From NCBI RefSeq assembly GCF_004116625.1, contig NZ_NXIE01000001.1, forward strand, positions 310,001 to 374,000: a stretch of 64,000 nucleotides of DNA, written 5' to 3'. A program made the position numbers and the translations under genes. Below the pieces are notes generated by a model. It ran no database searches. It was not told the DNA's origin and was given only the letters and a program-made list of their open reading frames with translations. The stretch comes from Halarcobacter mediterraneus (GTDB taxonomy: Bacteria; Campylobacterota; Campylobacteria; Campylobacterales; Arcobacteraceae). This document shows, in pieces, positions 1 through 8,230 of the stretch (its first letter is position 1; every line of letters begins with the position of its first letter).

Positions 1-1320
1 TGTATTATTAAATAAAATAGGCATTTGTAAAACTAAAAAAACAGACTCTCTTAATGATTTTTTATCAATATTTTCTATATTTATATTATTATAAAAAATA
101 TTCCCAGCATTTTTTTCATAAAAACCTGCAATTATTTGACTTAATGTTGTTTTCCCACTACCACTTGCTCCAATAAATGCAATTTTTTCTTTTGGTTTTA
201 TTTCTAAAGATATATTTTCTAATGTTTGTTTATCATTATTATAAGAAAAGTCTAAATCTTCTATTTTTATATGAATATTACCATCTTTATGTAGTTTTTC
301 TTTTCCATTTTTTTCTTTATTAAGGGTGAAAATCTTGTTTATTCTTTTTATTGCTGCTAAAGCTGTTGCGTAAGAGTATTGCATTGCTATGATATCTTGA
401 ACAGGTGTCATAATAAACCAAATATATCCAAACATTGCAAACATCATACCAATACTTAAGTCACTATAAGCAACCATCACTAGCCCAGCTGCTCTTAATA
501 TTTCAAAAGCTGAAAGAAAAATAGTAAAAGAAAACCTTTCATAGGCTACACTTTTGTAATTGTAGTCATTTGAAGTATTTTTTATAATATTTGCTTTTTT
601 TATAGAATTATTAAAAAAATAGGTTTCTTTATTACTTGCTTTTATTTGTCCAAATAATTCTAATGTTTCCCCAATATCATTTTGAAACTCTTCAATTGCT
701 TGATTTTCTTCTTTTTTTAGTGTTCCCACTTTCTTAGAAATTTTTTTAGAAAGTAGTAGTATTATTGGTTGTATTAATAAAATCATTATTCCTAAAATAG
801 GGTGAATGGTTATGATTACTATAGAAACTGCAATTAAAGTAAGTATTGATGAAATAAGTTTACTTGCGCCTTTTATAATAAAGTCATCTAAAGTATTTAC
901 ATCTGTTACTAAATTTGCTGCAATGGAACCACTTCCTAAGCTTTCATATTCATTCATTGAAACTTGTTCTAAATACAAGATTGTTTTTCTTCTTATTTCA
1001 TAGGTAATATATTTTGAAATTTTTGTAAATATTTTTGTTGTGATAATATTTAATAATAAATGGATAAAACGTAAAAATATAACTACAATAGTCACAATTG
1101 TAATATAATAAAAAGCATTTCCTATTCCAAATGATGAATTAATTATATTTACAAAAAAATCAGGTTTTTTTAAAAGTACTTCATCTACAAGAGCAGGAAG
1201 CATTAAAGGAATAGGAACACTTATTAAAATTGCAATTACAGTTATAATTTGTCCAAGAATTAAATCTTTTTTGTTATTTAGTAAAAGTTTAAAAAGGTAT
1301 TTAAAAGATAAATCTTTCAT
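1..1320 (-). CDS. ABC exporter, fused permease and ATPase (3' end outside window)
   Basis: This is a type I ABC exporter half-transporter: an N-terminal transmembrane domain fused to a nucleotide-binding domain, acting in the inner membrane as a dimer. 440 codons are visible from the ATG at 1320 down to the window edge, where the gene is cut just after the Q-loop, so the signature motif and Walker B lie outside. Residues 1 to about 320 carry hydrophobic segments typical of the six-helix exporter fold. The Walker A motif GASGSGKTT falls near residue 385. The gene starts 14 nt after the stop of the small lipoprotein gene at 1335-1622, so the two are probably cotranscribed. The substrate cannot be told; lipid or peptide-type exporters (MdlB/MsbA-like) are the nearest match. 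Confidence 0.85.
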   Translation of the reverse strand, partial: MKDLSFKYLFKLLLNNKKDLILGQIITVIAILISVPIPLMLPALVDEVLLKKPDFFVNIINSSFGIGNAFYYITIVTIVVIFLRFIHLLLNIITTKIFTKISKYITYEIRRKTILYLEQVSMNEYESLGSGSIAANLVTDVNTLDDFIIKGASKLISSILTLIAVSIVIITIHPILGIMILLIQPIILLLSKKISKKVGTLKKEENQAIEEFQNDIGETLELFGQIKASNKETYFFNNSIKKANIIKNTSNDYNYKSVAYERFSFTIFLSAFEILRAAGLVMVAYSDLSIGMMFAMFGYIWFIMTPVQDIIAMQYSYATALAAIKRINKIFTLNKEKNGKEKLHKDGNIHIKIEDLDFSYNNDKQTLENISLEIKPKEKIAFIGASGSGKTTLSQIIAGFYEKNAGNIFYNNINIENIDKKSLRESVFLVLQMPILFNNT

Positions 1321-1334
1321 AAAATATAAAAATA

Positions 1335-1622
1335 TTACTTACTTAGTTTTTCACAAATATCTAACTTCATTCCTTCATGAAATTTACAATTTAGTCCACA
1401 TTGGTAAGTTCCTCTTTCAGATAAGTTTAATCTTATCAACTCTTTTTTTGATTCTTCTCTACATTGTTCTAAAGAATTGAATACTCCATATTTTTTACTT
1501 CTTTTTTCATTTTCTTTATCAGGATAAATTAAAGAAGTCCATTTTTGATCTTTAACTTGTCCAGAGAAACAAGCTGATAAAATAATTGACATAAAAACTG
1601 AAAGTAGTAAAGTTTTTTTCAT
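1335..1622 (-). CDS. small lipoprotein, unknown function
   Basis: A 95-residue protein with a lipoprotein signal peptide: MKK, a hydrophobic stretch, then the lipobox LSAC with the lipidated cysteine at residue 18. The mature part is small and charged and has four further cysteines (one near the middle, then a C-x3-C pair and a last C near the end), which suggests disulfides in the periplasm. I do not recognise the family. It is the first gene of a short minus-strand unit with the ABC exporter that starts 14 nt downstream. The divergent small secreted protein at 1721 begins 98 bp away, so this intergenic region must carry both promoters. Confidence 0.7.
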   Translation of the reverse strand: MKKTLLLSVFMSIILSACFSGQVKDQKWTSLIYPDKENEKRSKKYGVFNSLEQCREESKKELIRLNLSERGTYQCGLNCKFHEGMKLDICEKLSK

Positions 1623-1661
1623 AATAATTCTCTTATTTATAATTTTTAATATAGATATATT

Positions 1662-1679
1662 TACAATTTTTCTACAATT
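1662..1679 (+). promoter_or_regulatory. direct repeat TACAATT x2, 11-bp period; candidate response-regulator box
   Basis: TACAATT occurs at 1662-1668 and again at 1673-1679, exactly 11 bp apart, about 40 bp before the start of the two-component operon. The same core (YACAAT, 11-bp period) occurs upstream of the cytochrome gene at 4143. OmpR-family regulators bind head-to-tail half sites about one helical turn apart, so this is a candidate autoregulatory site. It is inferred from the sequence only. Confidence 0.4.
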
Positions 1680-1720
1680 AATATGTTATCATATCACAAA
1701 AATAATTAAGAGATGGAAAA

Positions 1721-1936
1721 ATGAAAAAACTGATTATTATATTGATGTTTTTAGGAGTTTTCTTATATGCAGAAAATTTTTCTGAAATGAGTAATCAAGA
1801 ACTAATTTCTATAATGGGATATGTTGATAAAAAAAATCAAAAAAAATTTGAACAGGAACTAAAAAGTAGAATTTCAACAATGAGTGAAAAAGAAAAAGAA
1901 ATGTATAAAGAAAATCTAAAAAAGATGAAAAAGTGA
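1721..1936 (+). CDS. small secreted protein, DUF1104-like
   Basis: A 71-residue protein with a signal peptide (residues 1 to about 17, ending in LYA before EN) and a short charged helical mature part of about 50 residues containing MSNQELISIMGYV. Size, signal and helical charge pattern match the small periplasmic DUF1104-type proteins common in Campylobacterota, often found beside two-component systems and cytochromes. Its stop codon overlaps the start of the response regulator gene (TGATG at 1934-1938), so translation is coupled. It may be a periplasmic partner of the sensor kinase. That role is a guess from context. Confidence 0.6.
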   Translation: MKKLIIILMFLGVFLYAENFSEMSNQELISIMGYVDKKNQKKFEQELKSRISTMSEKEKEMYKENLKKMKK

Positions 1937-2607
1937 TGAAAACAAAGCTTTTGTTATTAGAAGATGATTTAACACTTAGTGAAACAATTGTTGATTATTT
2001 TGAAGAAGTAGGGTTTGAAGTTATCCCTGTTTATGATGGGGATGAAGCAAATACAATAGTTTATGAACAAAATTTTGATTTACTTTTGCTAGATGTAAAT
2101 GTTCCTTCTTTAAATGGTTTTGAATTGCTTAAAAGTTTAAGACAAAAAGCTATCTTTACTCCTGCAATTTTTATTACTTCTTTAAATTCAATGGAATCTT
2201 TAGAAGAGGGCTTTGAAAGTGGTTGTGATGATTATATAAGAAAACCTTTTGAATTAAAGGAATTATTATTAAGAGTTCAAACAATAATTAAAAAAGAGTA
2301 TTCTAAAAATAAGAATGAATTAATAAATATTTGTGATAATATTGAATTTAATGTAAGTACAAATGAATTAATTAAAGATAAAAAAGTAATTTCTCTAAAT
2401 TCAAAAGAATTAAAACTTCTAAAGTTTTTTTTACAAAATAGTGATGAGTTATTAACACATGATAGAATTTATGATTATTTGTGGACTTATGAAGAAGAAC
2501 CAAGTGATTCCTCTTTAAGAACATATATAAAAAATTTACGAAAAATATTAGGAAAAGAAAAAATTGTTAGTCTTAAAAAGCTTGGATATCGATTTAACAC
2601 AAAGTGA
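1936..2607 (+). CDS. two-component response regulator, OmpR family
   Basis: A 223-residue response regulator: receiver domain at residues 1-120 with the acidic pair ED-D at 9-11, phosphoacceptor Asp53 in LLLLDVNVP and the conserved Lys103 in RKPF, then an OmpR/PhoB winged helix (about 130-223) ending in the usual GYRF hairpin. I chose the ATG at 1936, which overlaps the upstream stop as TGATG. A GTG at 1933 is also open but less likely. The kinase gene overlaps its 3' end. It probably controls the YACAAT direct repeats at 1662 and 4084, one in front of its own operon and one in front of a cytochrome gene. The signal is unknown. Confidence 0.93.
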   Translation: MKTKLLLLEDDLTLSETIVDYFEEVGFEVIPVYDGDEANTIVYEQNFDLLLLDVNVPSLNGFELLKSLRQKAIFTPAIFITSLNSMESLEEGFESGCDDYIRKPFELKELLLRVQTIIKKEYSKNKNELINICDNIEFNVSTNELIKDKKVISLNSKELKLLKFFLQNSDELLTHDRIYDYLWTYEEEPSDSSLRTYIKNLRKILGKEKIVSLKKLGYRFNTK

Positions 2608-3757
2608 GAAAAAGACTTTATTTGGTTTTTTAGTCTTATATTCTTTTTTTACTATAGTTATATTAGTTTTTATCTCTTTTCTATATTACTCTTTTCAAAA
2701 AGATTTAATGCTTCAGAAAAAAAGAGTTCTTATGCAAGACTATTCTAGTGAATTGATTTTTAGACTAAAAGAGTTACATATAAATTTTGATAAGTATAAA
2801 TATTATCCAAGAGATGAAAGATTTAATTCTGCTATTTATGATAGTGATAAAAAACTTATTTTTTCTACTTTAGAATCAGATGATATAGATTTTAATAGTG
2901 AAGTTTATACAAGTAATTCAAAAATTCATTTTATAGAACAGCCTGAGTCTTACTATTTAGGAGCTAAATATGTTATTCTTGAAATTAATGATAATTTAAT
3001 TTGGTTAAAAAAATTAGAAAATGAAATTATTCTTTTTATAATAAGTGCTTTTTCTTTTATGGTTTTTTTAGGATATTTTTTATTAAAACTTTTTTTAAAA
3101 CCAATGAAAGATGCTTTACATTTATTAGATAGATTTATTAAAGATACTACTCATGAGTTAAATACTCCTGTTTCTGCAATAATTACAAATATAGAAATGA
3201 TAGATATTAATTCTTTAGATGAAAAATTAGCTAAAAAAATAAAAAGAATAGATATTGGAGCTAAAACAGTTTCTAATATTTATGAAGATTTAACTTACTT
3301 GACATTAAATAATAAAATTATTTCCCAAAATGAGAATTTAGATTTCTCTTTAATTGTAAAACAAAGAGTAGATTACTTTAAAACCCTAGCCGATGTTAAA
3401 AAAATAGAAATTGATGCAAAAATAGAAAAGAATATATTTATTTTTTCTGATAAAAAAAAGATTTCAAAATTAGTGGATAATCTTTTATCCAATGCAATTA
3501 AATATAATAAAGTCAAAGGCAAGATATTTGTTAGTTTAAATAAAAATTCTTTAATTATTGAAGATACAGGAAAAGGAATTTCACAAAAAGAATTATTCAA
3601 TCTTTTTGAACGATATAGTAGATTTGATAATAGTGTGGGAGGCTTTGGTATTGGCTTAAATATAGTTTCTTTAATTGCAAAAGAATATAATTTTGAAATT
3701 AAAGTAGAATCAAAAATTAAAGAAGGAACAAAGGTATCTATTCTATGGGAAGATTAA
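2564..3757 (+). CDS. sensor histidine kinase
   Basis: The membrane sensor kinase paired with the preceding regulator. Transmembrane segments lie at about residues 21-43 and 153-178 and flank a periplasmic loop of about 110 residues with no named domain. The HisKA motif TTHELNTP places the phosphorylated histidine at His197. The ATP-binding domain has the N box (NLLSNAIKYN), the G1 box (DTGKGI) and the G2 box (GGFGIGLN). No ATG exists near the start: the TTG at 2564 gives this length and overlaps the regulator gene by 44 nt, while a TTG at 2582 is an alternative. The 3' end overlaps the next gene by 13 nt, so the operon is tightly coupled. Confidence 0.9.
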   Translation: MLVLKSLDIDLTQSEKKTLFGFLVLYSFFTIVILVFISFLYYSFQKDLMLQKKRVLMQDYSSELIFRLKELHINFDKYKYYPRDERFNSAIYDSDKKLIFSTLESDDIDFNSEVYTSNSKIHFIEQPESYYLGAKYVILEINDNLIWLKKLENEIILFIISAFSFMVFLGYFLLKLFLKPMKDALHLLDRFIKDTTHELNTPVSAIITNIEMIDINSLDEKLAKKIKRIDIGAKTVSNIYEDLTYLTLNNKIISQNENLDFSLIVKQRVDYFKTLADVKKIEIDAKIEKNIFIFSDKKKISKLVDNLLSNAIKYNKVKGKIFVSLNKNSLIIEDTGKGISQKELFNLFERYSRFDNSVGGFGIGLNIVSLIAKEYNFEIKVESKIKEGTKVSILWED

Positions 3758-4077
3758 TTATTGTTTTTATTGTTTTTTTTACTTATTTGAATGCAAATAA
3801 TGTGTATGAAAAAAATTGTGTTCAATGTCATAATAAATTACCTGTTTCAATTGATAAGTACTTCTACAGATATCTTTTAAAGTACAGTAGTGAAAAGGAA
3901 GTAAAAAGTGCAATAAAGAAATATTTGGAAAACCCTTCTAAGGAAACTACAGTAATGCCTCAAGCTTTTATTAAGAGGTTTGGAGTCAAAGAAAAGACTA
4001 ACTTATCAAAAGAGGATTTAACTAAAGCTTTAGATATTTATTGGGATAAATATAAAGTTTTTGGGAAATTAAAATAG
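3745..4077 (+). CDS. small periplasmic c-type heme protein
   Basis: A 110-residue secreted protein with an N-terminal signal peptide (about residues 1-17) and one heme c motif CVQCH at residues 25-29. The C-terminal half contains VMPQAF, whose Met could be the distal heme ligand. It starts inside the sensor kinase gene (13-nt overlap) and is therefore part of the two-component operon. A cytochrome translated with a sensor kinase suggests a redox link, either as regulated partner or as part of signal sensing. It is only distantly like the cytochrome encoded next at 4143. Confidence 0.75.
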   Translation: MGRLIIVFIVFFTYLNANNVYEKNCVQCHNKLPVSIDKYFYRYLLKYSSEKEVKSAIKKYLENPSKETTVMPQAFIKRFGVKEKTNLSKEDLTKALDIYWDKYKVFGKLK

Positions 4078-4079
4078 TA

Positions 4080-4101
4080 ACTTCACAATCACTTCACAAT
4101 T
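4080..4101 (+). promoter_or_regulatory. tandem ACTTCACAAT repeats, 11-bp period; candidate response-regulator box
   Basis: ACTTCACAAT is repeated at 4080-4089 and 4091-4100, giving CACAAT cores at 4084 and 4095. The array lies 42 bp before the cytochrome c start and is followed by an AT-rich stretch (TTTATACTTC) that could hold the -10. The 11-bp head-to-tail spacing is what OmpR-family dimers bind, and the same spacing and core occur at 1662-1679. The regulator at 1936-2607 is the obvious candidate. Confidence 0.5.
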
Positions 4102-4142
4102 AATTTTTATACTTCTTTTATAAAACATTTAAGGAGTTTAAA

Positions 4143-4445
4143 ATGAAAACTAGAAAAATTTTATTAGGTCTAGCAGTTTTAGGATTAACAACTGTTTTTG
4201 CAAATAATGGTGCAAAAATTTATACTGCCTGTGCTGCATGTCATGGTGTAAATGGAGAAAAAGCAGCATTAGGAAAATCAAAAGTTATAAAATCTTGGGA
4301 TAGTAAAAAAACTATTGCTGCTTTAGAAGGGTATAAAAAAGGTACTTATGGTGGCGCTATGAAGGGTGTTATGAAAGGTCAAGTTGCAAGACTTTCAAGT
4401 GAAGATATAAAGGCAGTTGCTAAACATATTGAAACATTAAAATAG
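4143..4445 (+). CDS. class I cytochrome c, periplasmic
   Basis: A 100-residue single-heme cytochrome c: signal peptide to about residue 20 (VFA before NNG), heme motif CAACH at residues 30-34, then GANGEK-like and GGAMKGVMKGQ segments that supply the likely Met ligand. It is a close paralogue of the cytochrome at 20016-20294 and belongs to the cytochrome c553 type used as a small electron carrier to oxidases in Campylobacterota. It has its own promoter region with a candidate response-regulator box, a good ribosome binding site (AAGGAG, 4132-4137) and its own terminator, so it is likely monocistronic and strongly expressed under control of the upstream two-component system. Confidence 0.92.
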   Translation: MKTRKILLGLAVLGLTTVFANNGAKIYTACAACHGVNGEKAALGKSKVIKSWDSKKTIAALEGYKKGTYGGAMKGVMKGQVARLSSEDIKAVAKHIETLK

Positions 4446-4475
4446 AAGAAGGAACAATTAATTCCTTCTTCTTTT
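4444..4475 (+). terminator. rho-independent terminator after cytochrome c
   Basis: An 11-bp perfect stem (4444-4454 with 4462-4472), a 7-nt loop and a following T run. The stem overlaps the cytochrome stop codon and ends just before the ribosome binding site of the next gene. Confidence 0.85.
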
Positions 4476-4488
4476 AAAAGGAGATGTT

Positions 4489-5013
4489 ATGAAAAAATTT
4501 ATATTAATCTTAGTAATACTAGCAAGTTCTCTTTTTGCAAGACATAATGATTTTTATGACTATGCAAAGGTAAGATATTCTGAACCTATTTATGAGTATG
4601 TTTATGAAGATAGACCTCAAACTCAGTGTAAAGATGTTACCCATAAAGTAAGAGTTGGGAAAGAAAGAGAATATAGTAATGATAGTTTAGGTATAGATAC
4701 TTTAGTTGGTGTAGCTGCAGGAGCTGTTTTAGGTAGTCAAGTTGGAAAAGGAAATGGTAGGGTTGCTGCACAAATAGTAGGTGGACTTTTAGGTGGAAAA
4801 GTTGCACATGAAATAAGAGAAAGTCCTTCTTATGAAAGAGGAAATAGATATAAATATGTGACACAAAAAGAGTGTTATGAAACATATACGACGGTAAAAA
4901 GAAAAGTTTTAACAGGATATAAAAATTATTTTAAATATAAAGGAAAAGAATACTCTAAAGTTACAAGAGAGCCTAAAAAAAGAATAAGAATTACACATAC
5001 TATAAATTTTTAA
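4489..5013 (+). CDS. glycine-zipper 2TM-domain envelope protein
   Basis: A 174-residue secreted protein: signal peptide to about residue 17 (LFA), then a glycine-zipper region near residues 65-105 (GVAAGAVLGSQVGKG and IVGGLLGGKVAHEI) of the kind found in the SlyB / Rickettsia 17-kDa antigen families. Flanking regions are rich in Tyr, Arg and Lys and contain two cysteines (TQCKDV and KECYET) that may pair. The zipper probably inserts in or associates with the outer membrane. There is no lipobox, unlike SlyB. It follows a strong AAGGAG site and ends in a terminator shared with the convergent flagellin gene. Confidence 0.75.
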   Translation: MKKFILILVILASSLFARHNDFYDYAKVRYSEPIYEYVYEDRPQTQCKDVTHKVRVGKEREYSNDSLGIDTLVGVAAGAVLGSQVGKGNGRVAAQIVGGLLGGKVAHEIRESPSYERGNRYKYVTQKECYETYTTVKRKVLTGYKNYFKYKGKEYSKVTREPKKRIRITHTINF

Positions 5014-5040
5014 AAGCTAAGACTTTCTCTTAGCTTTTTT
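5012..5040. terminator. shared bidirectional terminator
   Basis: An 11-bp perfect stem (5012-5022 with 5028-5038), a 5-nt loop and flanking A and T runs. It overlaps the stop codon of the plus-strand gene and abuts the stop of the minus-strand flagellin gene, so it can serve both transcripts. Confidence 0.85.
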
Positions 5041-5869
5041 ATGTAAGTAGTCTATTTACAATATTTTGATTTATATTAGAAGATTGTGCTGCCCCATAAG
5101 CTCCAATTTGAGCTAATATATTTTGTTTATTGAAATTTGATACTTCTTTAGAATAGTCTAAGTCTGAAATTGCAGAGTTAGCTTCTTGTGTTGAAACATA
5201 TTCTGAGAATAAATTCCTTGCTGAACTTTGAAGTTGATTTTGAGTAGAACCTAAATCTCCTCTATAATTATTTATTGTAGTTAAAGCAGAATCAATATCT
5301 CCTAAATATGCTCTTGCTGTAGCTGCATCAAAAGAAGTAGGGTCTTGATTTATTAAGTTTTCTAAACCTACTCCTTGAGTATTTGATTGAATAGTAGTAC
5401 TTTCAATAATATCTTCAGAAGAAGTTCCTGCTTGAAACTGTAAACTTTGACTTTCACTAGAGTCATCACTAGAGTTTTGTAATAGAGTTTCCCCATTGTA
5501 GTTTGTACTAGATGCAATTTGATCAAAATTTGTTAATAAATCTTTTATTTCATCCAAAATTTGTTCTCTTCCATCTTGTGAAGTTGTATCTGTAGATGCT
5601 TGTAAGAGTTTTTCTTTTACTGTATCTAATATATTTGATTGTTCACTTATTGATTTATCTGCAATTTGTAATGAAGCTAATCCACTATTAACATTATCAA
5701 TAGATTGAGACAATCCACTAGCTTCAGTTCTTAGTTTATCTGAAATTGATAAAGATGAAGCATCATCAGCCGCACTATTTATTTCTAAACCAGTAGAAAT
5801 TCTATTTAAAGATTGATTTAAATTTAAATATGTAGATTGGTCAAATTGTACATTATTATTAACTTGCAT
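5039..5869 (-). CDS. flagellin
   Basis: A 276-residue flagellin, the filament subunit exported through the flagellar type III apparatus. The N-terminal D0/D1 helices carry the family pattern LNQSLNRISTGLEINSAADD, SLSISDKLR and SGLASLQIADKS. The C-terminal D0/D1 part is seen in SARNLFSEYVSTQEANSAISDLDYSKE and ends in NIVNRLL. The variable central region is very short (about residues 130-190), giving a minimal flagellin of the size usual in Arcobacter-like bacteria. It stands alone, away from other flagellar genes, with a strong AAGGAG site 6-7 nt before the ATG. I see neither a clear sigma-28 nor a sigma-54 promoter. Confidence 0.95.
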   Translation of the reverse strand: MQVNNNVQFDQSTYLNLNQSLNRISTGLEINSAADDASSLSISDKLRTEASGLSQSIDNVNSGLASLQIADKSISEQSNILDTVKEKLLQASTDTTSQDGREQILDEIKDLLTNFDQIASSTNYNGETLLQNSSDDSSESQSLQFQAGTSSEDIIESTTIQSNTQGVGLENLINQDPTSFDAATARAYLGDIDSALTTINNYRGDLGSTQNQLQSSARNLFSEYVSTQEANSAISDLDYSKEVSNFNKQNILAQIGAYGAAQSSNINQNIVNRLLT

Positions 5870-5893
5870 AATTTACTCCTTATAAAAGGCTTA

Positions 5894-5908
5894 TATACAA
5901 ATTGTATA
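5894..5908. promoter_or_regulatory. palindrome TATACAAATTGTATA in flagellin leader
   Basis: A perfect 7-1-7 palindrome centred about 32 nt before the flagellin start codon. It could be an operator or simply overlap the -10 element (TATACAAT on the minus strand). No binding protein can be named. Confidence 0.35.
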
Positions 5909-6013
5909 ACTACACTCTTTAAAGAAACATTAAGAAAATAGATTAATTATTTTGAAATAACTTTTTATATCATTAGAATATCTTAATAAAAGAGCTTATA
6001 ATGAAAGCACTAA

Positions 6014-6056
6014 AGAAGCATAAATTTAAACCCTTTATCTTTAAATTTATGCTTCT
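6014..6056 (-). terminator. long hairpin terminator after sensor kinase
   Basis: A 17-bp perfect stem (6014-6030 with 6040-6056) with a 9-nt loop. It overlaps the stop codon of the minus-strand kinase gene. The following U tract on the minus strand is weak, but stem length and position support termination. Confidence 0.65.
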
Positions 6057-8149
6057 AGTTTTATATATATTTTAAATGTAGCACCATCTTTGTTATTTTC
6101 TGCCAAAATATCACCTTTAAAGCTATTTATCATAATTCTTTTTGAAATTGATAAACCAATACCTGAGCCTTTATCTCCTTTAGTAGTAAACCTTTCATCA
6201 AAAATTTTTTTAATAATTCCTGAATCAATTCCTCCTGCATTATCTTTTATTGTTATAATTAAATTATCATCATCTTTTATAGAGCTAACTTCAATAGTTT
6301 TATTTTCCAAATGACTATTTTCTACAAATTTGTCTAAGGCATTATTTATTATATTAAGAACTACCTGGCAAAATTCACTTTTGTACCCATAAATATTAAT
6401 TTGTTTATCTATTTTATTATTTATAAGTATTTGATTTTTCTTAAACTTAAAATATAAGATTTTTGTAATTTTATTTATACATTCATAAATATTGAAATCA
6501 ACTTTAATTTTATTTGGAGCTAAAAATCTTCTAAAGTCATCAGCTGTATCTACCATAAAATCAATATTTTGGTTAATGTTATTTAAATAGGTTCTTTTTT
6601 GCTCTTCTGTTAGATTATGTAGTTCTTCATTAAATTCTAAAGCTTGAGTTGTTGCTTTTATTATACTTAGTGGTTGCTTCCATTGATGAATTATATTATC
6701 AATCATATTCCCCATTTCTGCAAGTTTTGCTTTTTCTGTTAAAAGTTTTTCAGTATCAATTCTTTTGGTGACTTCTTCAAATACTTTTTGTTCTAATTCT
6801 TCATTTAATATTTTCATTGCAGTAATATCAATGGCAACACCTAGAATATAGGTTTTATTAAATATTCCTAAAAAAGATAATTTAATGATTTTCGTATCAT
6901 AATAAAGTTTTTTATTGTTTTTTAAAATTACAATATCTTCAAATTCTATTTTTCGTTTTTTTATAACTTCATCATCTCTTTTTTTACAAGAGTAGGGTAG
7001 CTTCTGATGTTCAAAATCATAAGAATTTTTTCCAATAAGCTCCTCTTTTGATTTACAGCCATATAGTTTTGTTAAACAATTATTCACAATTAGAAAAACA
7101 CCCTTATTGTCTTTTAAACAAATAGGGAAAGGAATATTATTTATAAGATTTTCTAGTATTCTCATTTTTATTGATTGTAAATATGCACCTAAAAATACAA
7201 AAGGAAGGGACAATATGAAAATAGAAATAAAGAAAAATATGATTTCTCTACTTATTTTGTCCATATATTTTTTGAAAATCTCTTCTTTTATTGAATATAT
7301 AATATAAAAATCTTTATCTGTAATACTTATTGTATTAAGATAGAAAGTCCAGTTACTATCATTAAATCTTTTATTTTTAGAAAGGGAGTTGAAGTTTTTA
7401 ATTTCGGCAAATACTTTATAATTAGTCTTAAGTTGAGTACTCCAATTTTTTTTAGAATCAGGATGAATTAAAAAATTCTTTTTATTATCTATAAAATAGA
7501 CATTAAAATCTTTTTTATTTTTAATATGATTGATTAAATCATTTGCTAGAAAATTAATGATGAGAATACCTTTTAGTTTATCATTTATATAAATGGGAGT
7601 CCCCACTCTAATAGTTGCTTTAAAGGGTTTTTCTATTTCATTATTTTCAACATTTAAATCAAAGTCTGATATATAAAACTCTCCTTTTTTTAATTTTAGA
7701 GTTTGCTGAAAATAATATCTTTTACTTTTATCTTGAAAAACCTTTGCAGCATAAACTTTATTCTTATCATTTTTTTCTATTCTAATGATTTCTAGACCAC
7801 TTTTATCAATATATCTTAATTGAAATATATTTTTATTTGCTTTTGTAAAATCTATGTAGTCTTCTACTAAATAGTTATATGTATTTTGTTTATCATTTAA
7901 AAATCTTTTTAAATCTTTGTTTTCTTTTAAAGCTTTTAATATAAGTTTATAATGTTCTAGTTCAGTAGTTAATTGCTCTTGGGTTTTTTGAAACTCCAAT
8001 TTAGCAATCTCGAGCTTTGCTTTGTAGAGTGATTCCTTTTGTTCATTTTTTAGAAAGAAAAAAACTATGATGGCAAGTACTGTATTTATTATACCTATTG
8101 TGGAAATAAATAAAATGGTATTTTTCTTTGTAGAAGTTAAATAAGACAT
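6047..8149 (-). CDS. large sensor histidine kinase (Cache, PAS, HisKA, HATPase)
   Basis: A 700-residue membrane sensor kinase. An N-terminal helix (about 13-35) and a second one (about 300-322) bracket a large periplasmic region that looks like a double Cache sensor, with FIDNKKNFLIHPDS and LKGILIINFLANDL. A PAS domain follows (about 330-445, NNIPFPICLKDNKGVFLIVNN). A coiled stretch leads to the HisKA motif IIHQWKQPLS near residue 490, then NIINNALDKF, DNAGGID and GSGIGLSISKR of the ATPase domain. The HQWKQPL form of the phosphorylation site is typical of Campylobacterota Cache-PAS kinases. No response regulator lies next to it, so its partner is encoded elsewhere. The ligand is unknown; small organic acids or amino acids bind many Cache domains. 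Confidence 0.9.
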   Translation of the reverse strand: MSYLTSTKKNTILFISTIGIINTVLAIIVFFFLKNEQKESLYKAKLEIAKLEFQKTQEQLTTELEHYKLILKALKENKDLKRFLNDKQNTYNYLVEDYIDFTKANKNIFQLRYIDKSGLEIIRIEKNDKNKVYAAKVFQDKSKRYYFQQTLKLKKGEFYISDFDLNVENNEIEKPFKATIRVGTPIYINDKLKGILIINFLANDLINHIKNKKDFNVYFIDNKKNFLIHPDSKKNWSTQLKTNYKVFAEIKNFNSLSKNKRFNDSNWTFYLNTISITDKDFYIIYSIKEEIFKKYMDKISREIIFFFISIFILSLPFVFLGAYLQSIKMRILENLINNIPFPICLKDNKGVFLIVNNCLTKLYGCKSKEELIGKNSYDFEHQKLPYSCKKRDDEVIKKRKIEFEDIVILKNNKKLYYDTKIIKLSFLGIFNKTYILGVAIDITAMKILNEELEQKVFEEVTKRIDTEKLLTEKAKLAEMGNMIDNIIHQWKQPLSIIKATTQALEFNEELHNLTEEQKRTYLNNINQNIDFMVDTADDFRRFLAPNKIKVDFNIYECINKITKILYFKFKKNQILINNKIDKQINIYGYKSEFCQVVLNIINNALDKFVENSHLENKTIEVSSIKDDDNLIITIKDNAGGIDSGIIKKIFDERFTTKGDKGSGIGLSISKRIMINSFKGDILAENNKDGATFKIYIKLEA

Positions 8150-8230
8150 GAAGGCTCCTTTTCAACTACAAGAATAACATTATTTGTTCTTAAAATCAAT
8201 AAAATAATAAAATATTAATTATTTTTTTAT

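Noticed and set aside
4637-4885. Minus-strand 82-codon frame inside the glycine-zipper gene
   Set aside because: Lies wholly within a well-supported secreted protein gene; composition is a shadow of its Lys/Tyr codons.
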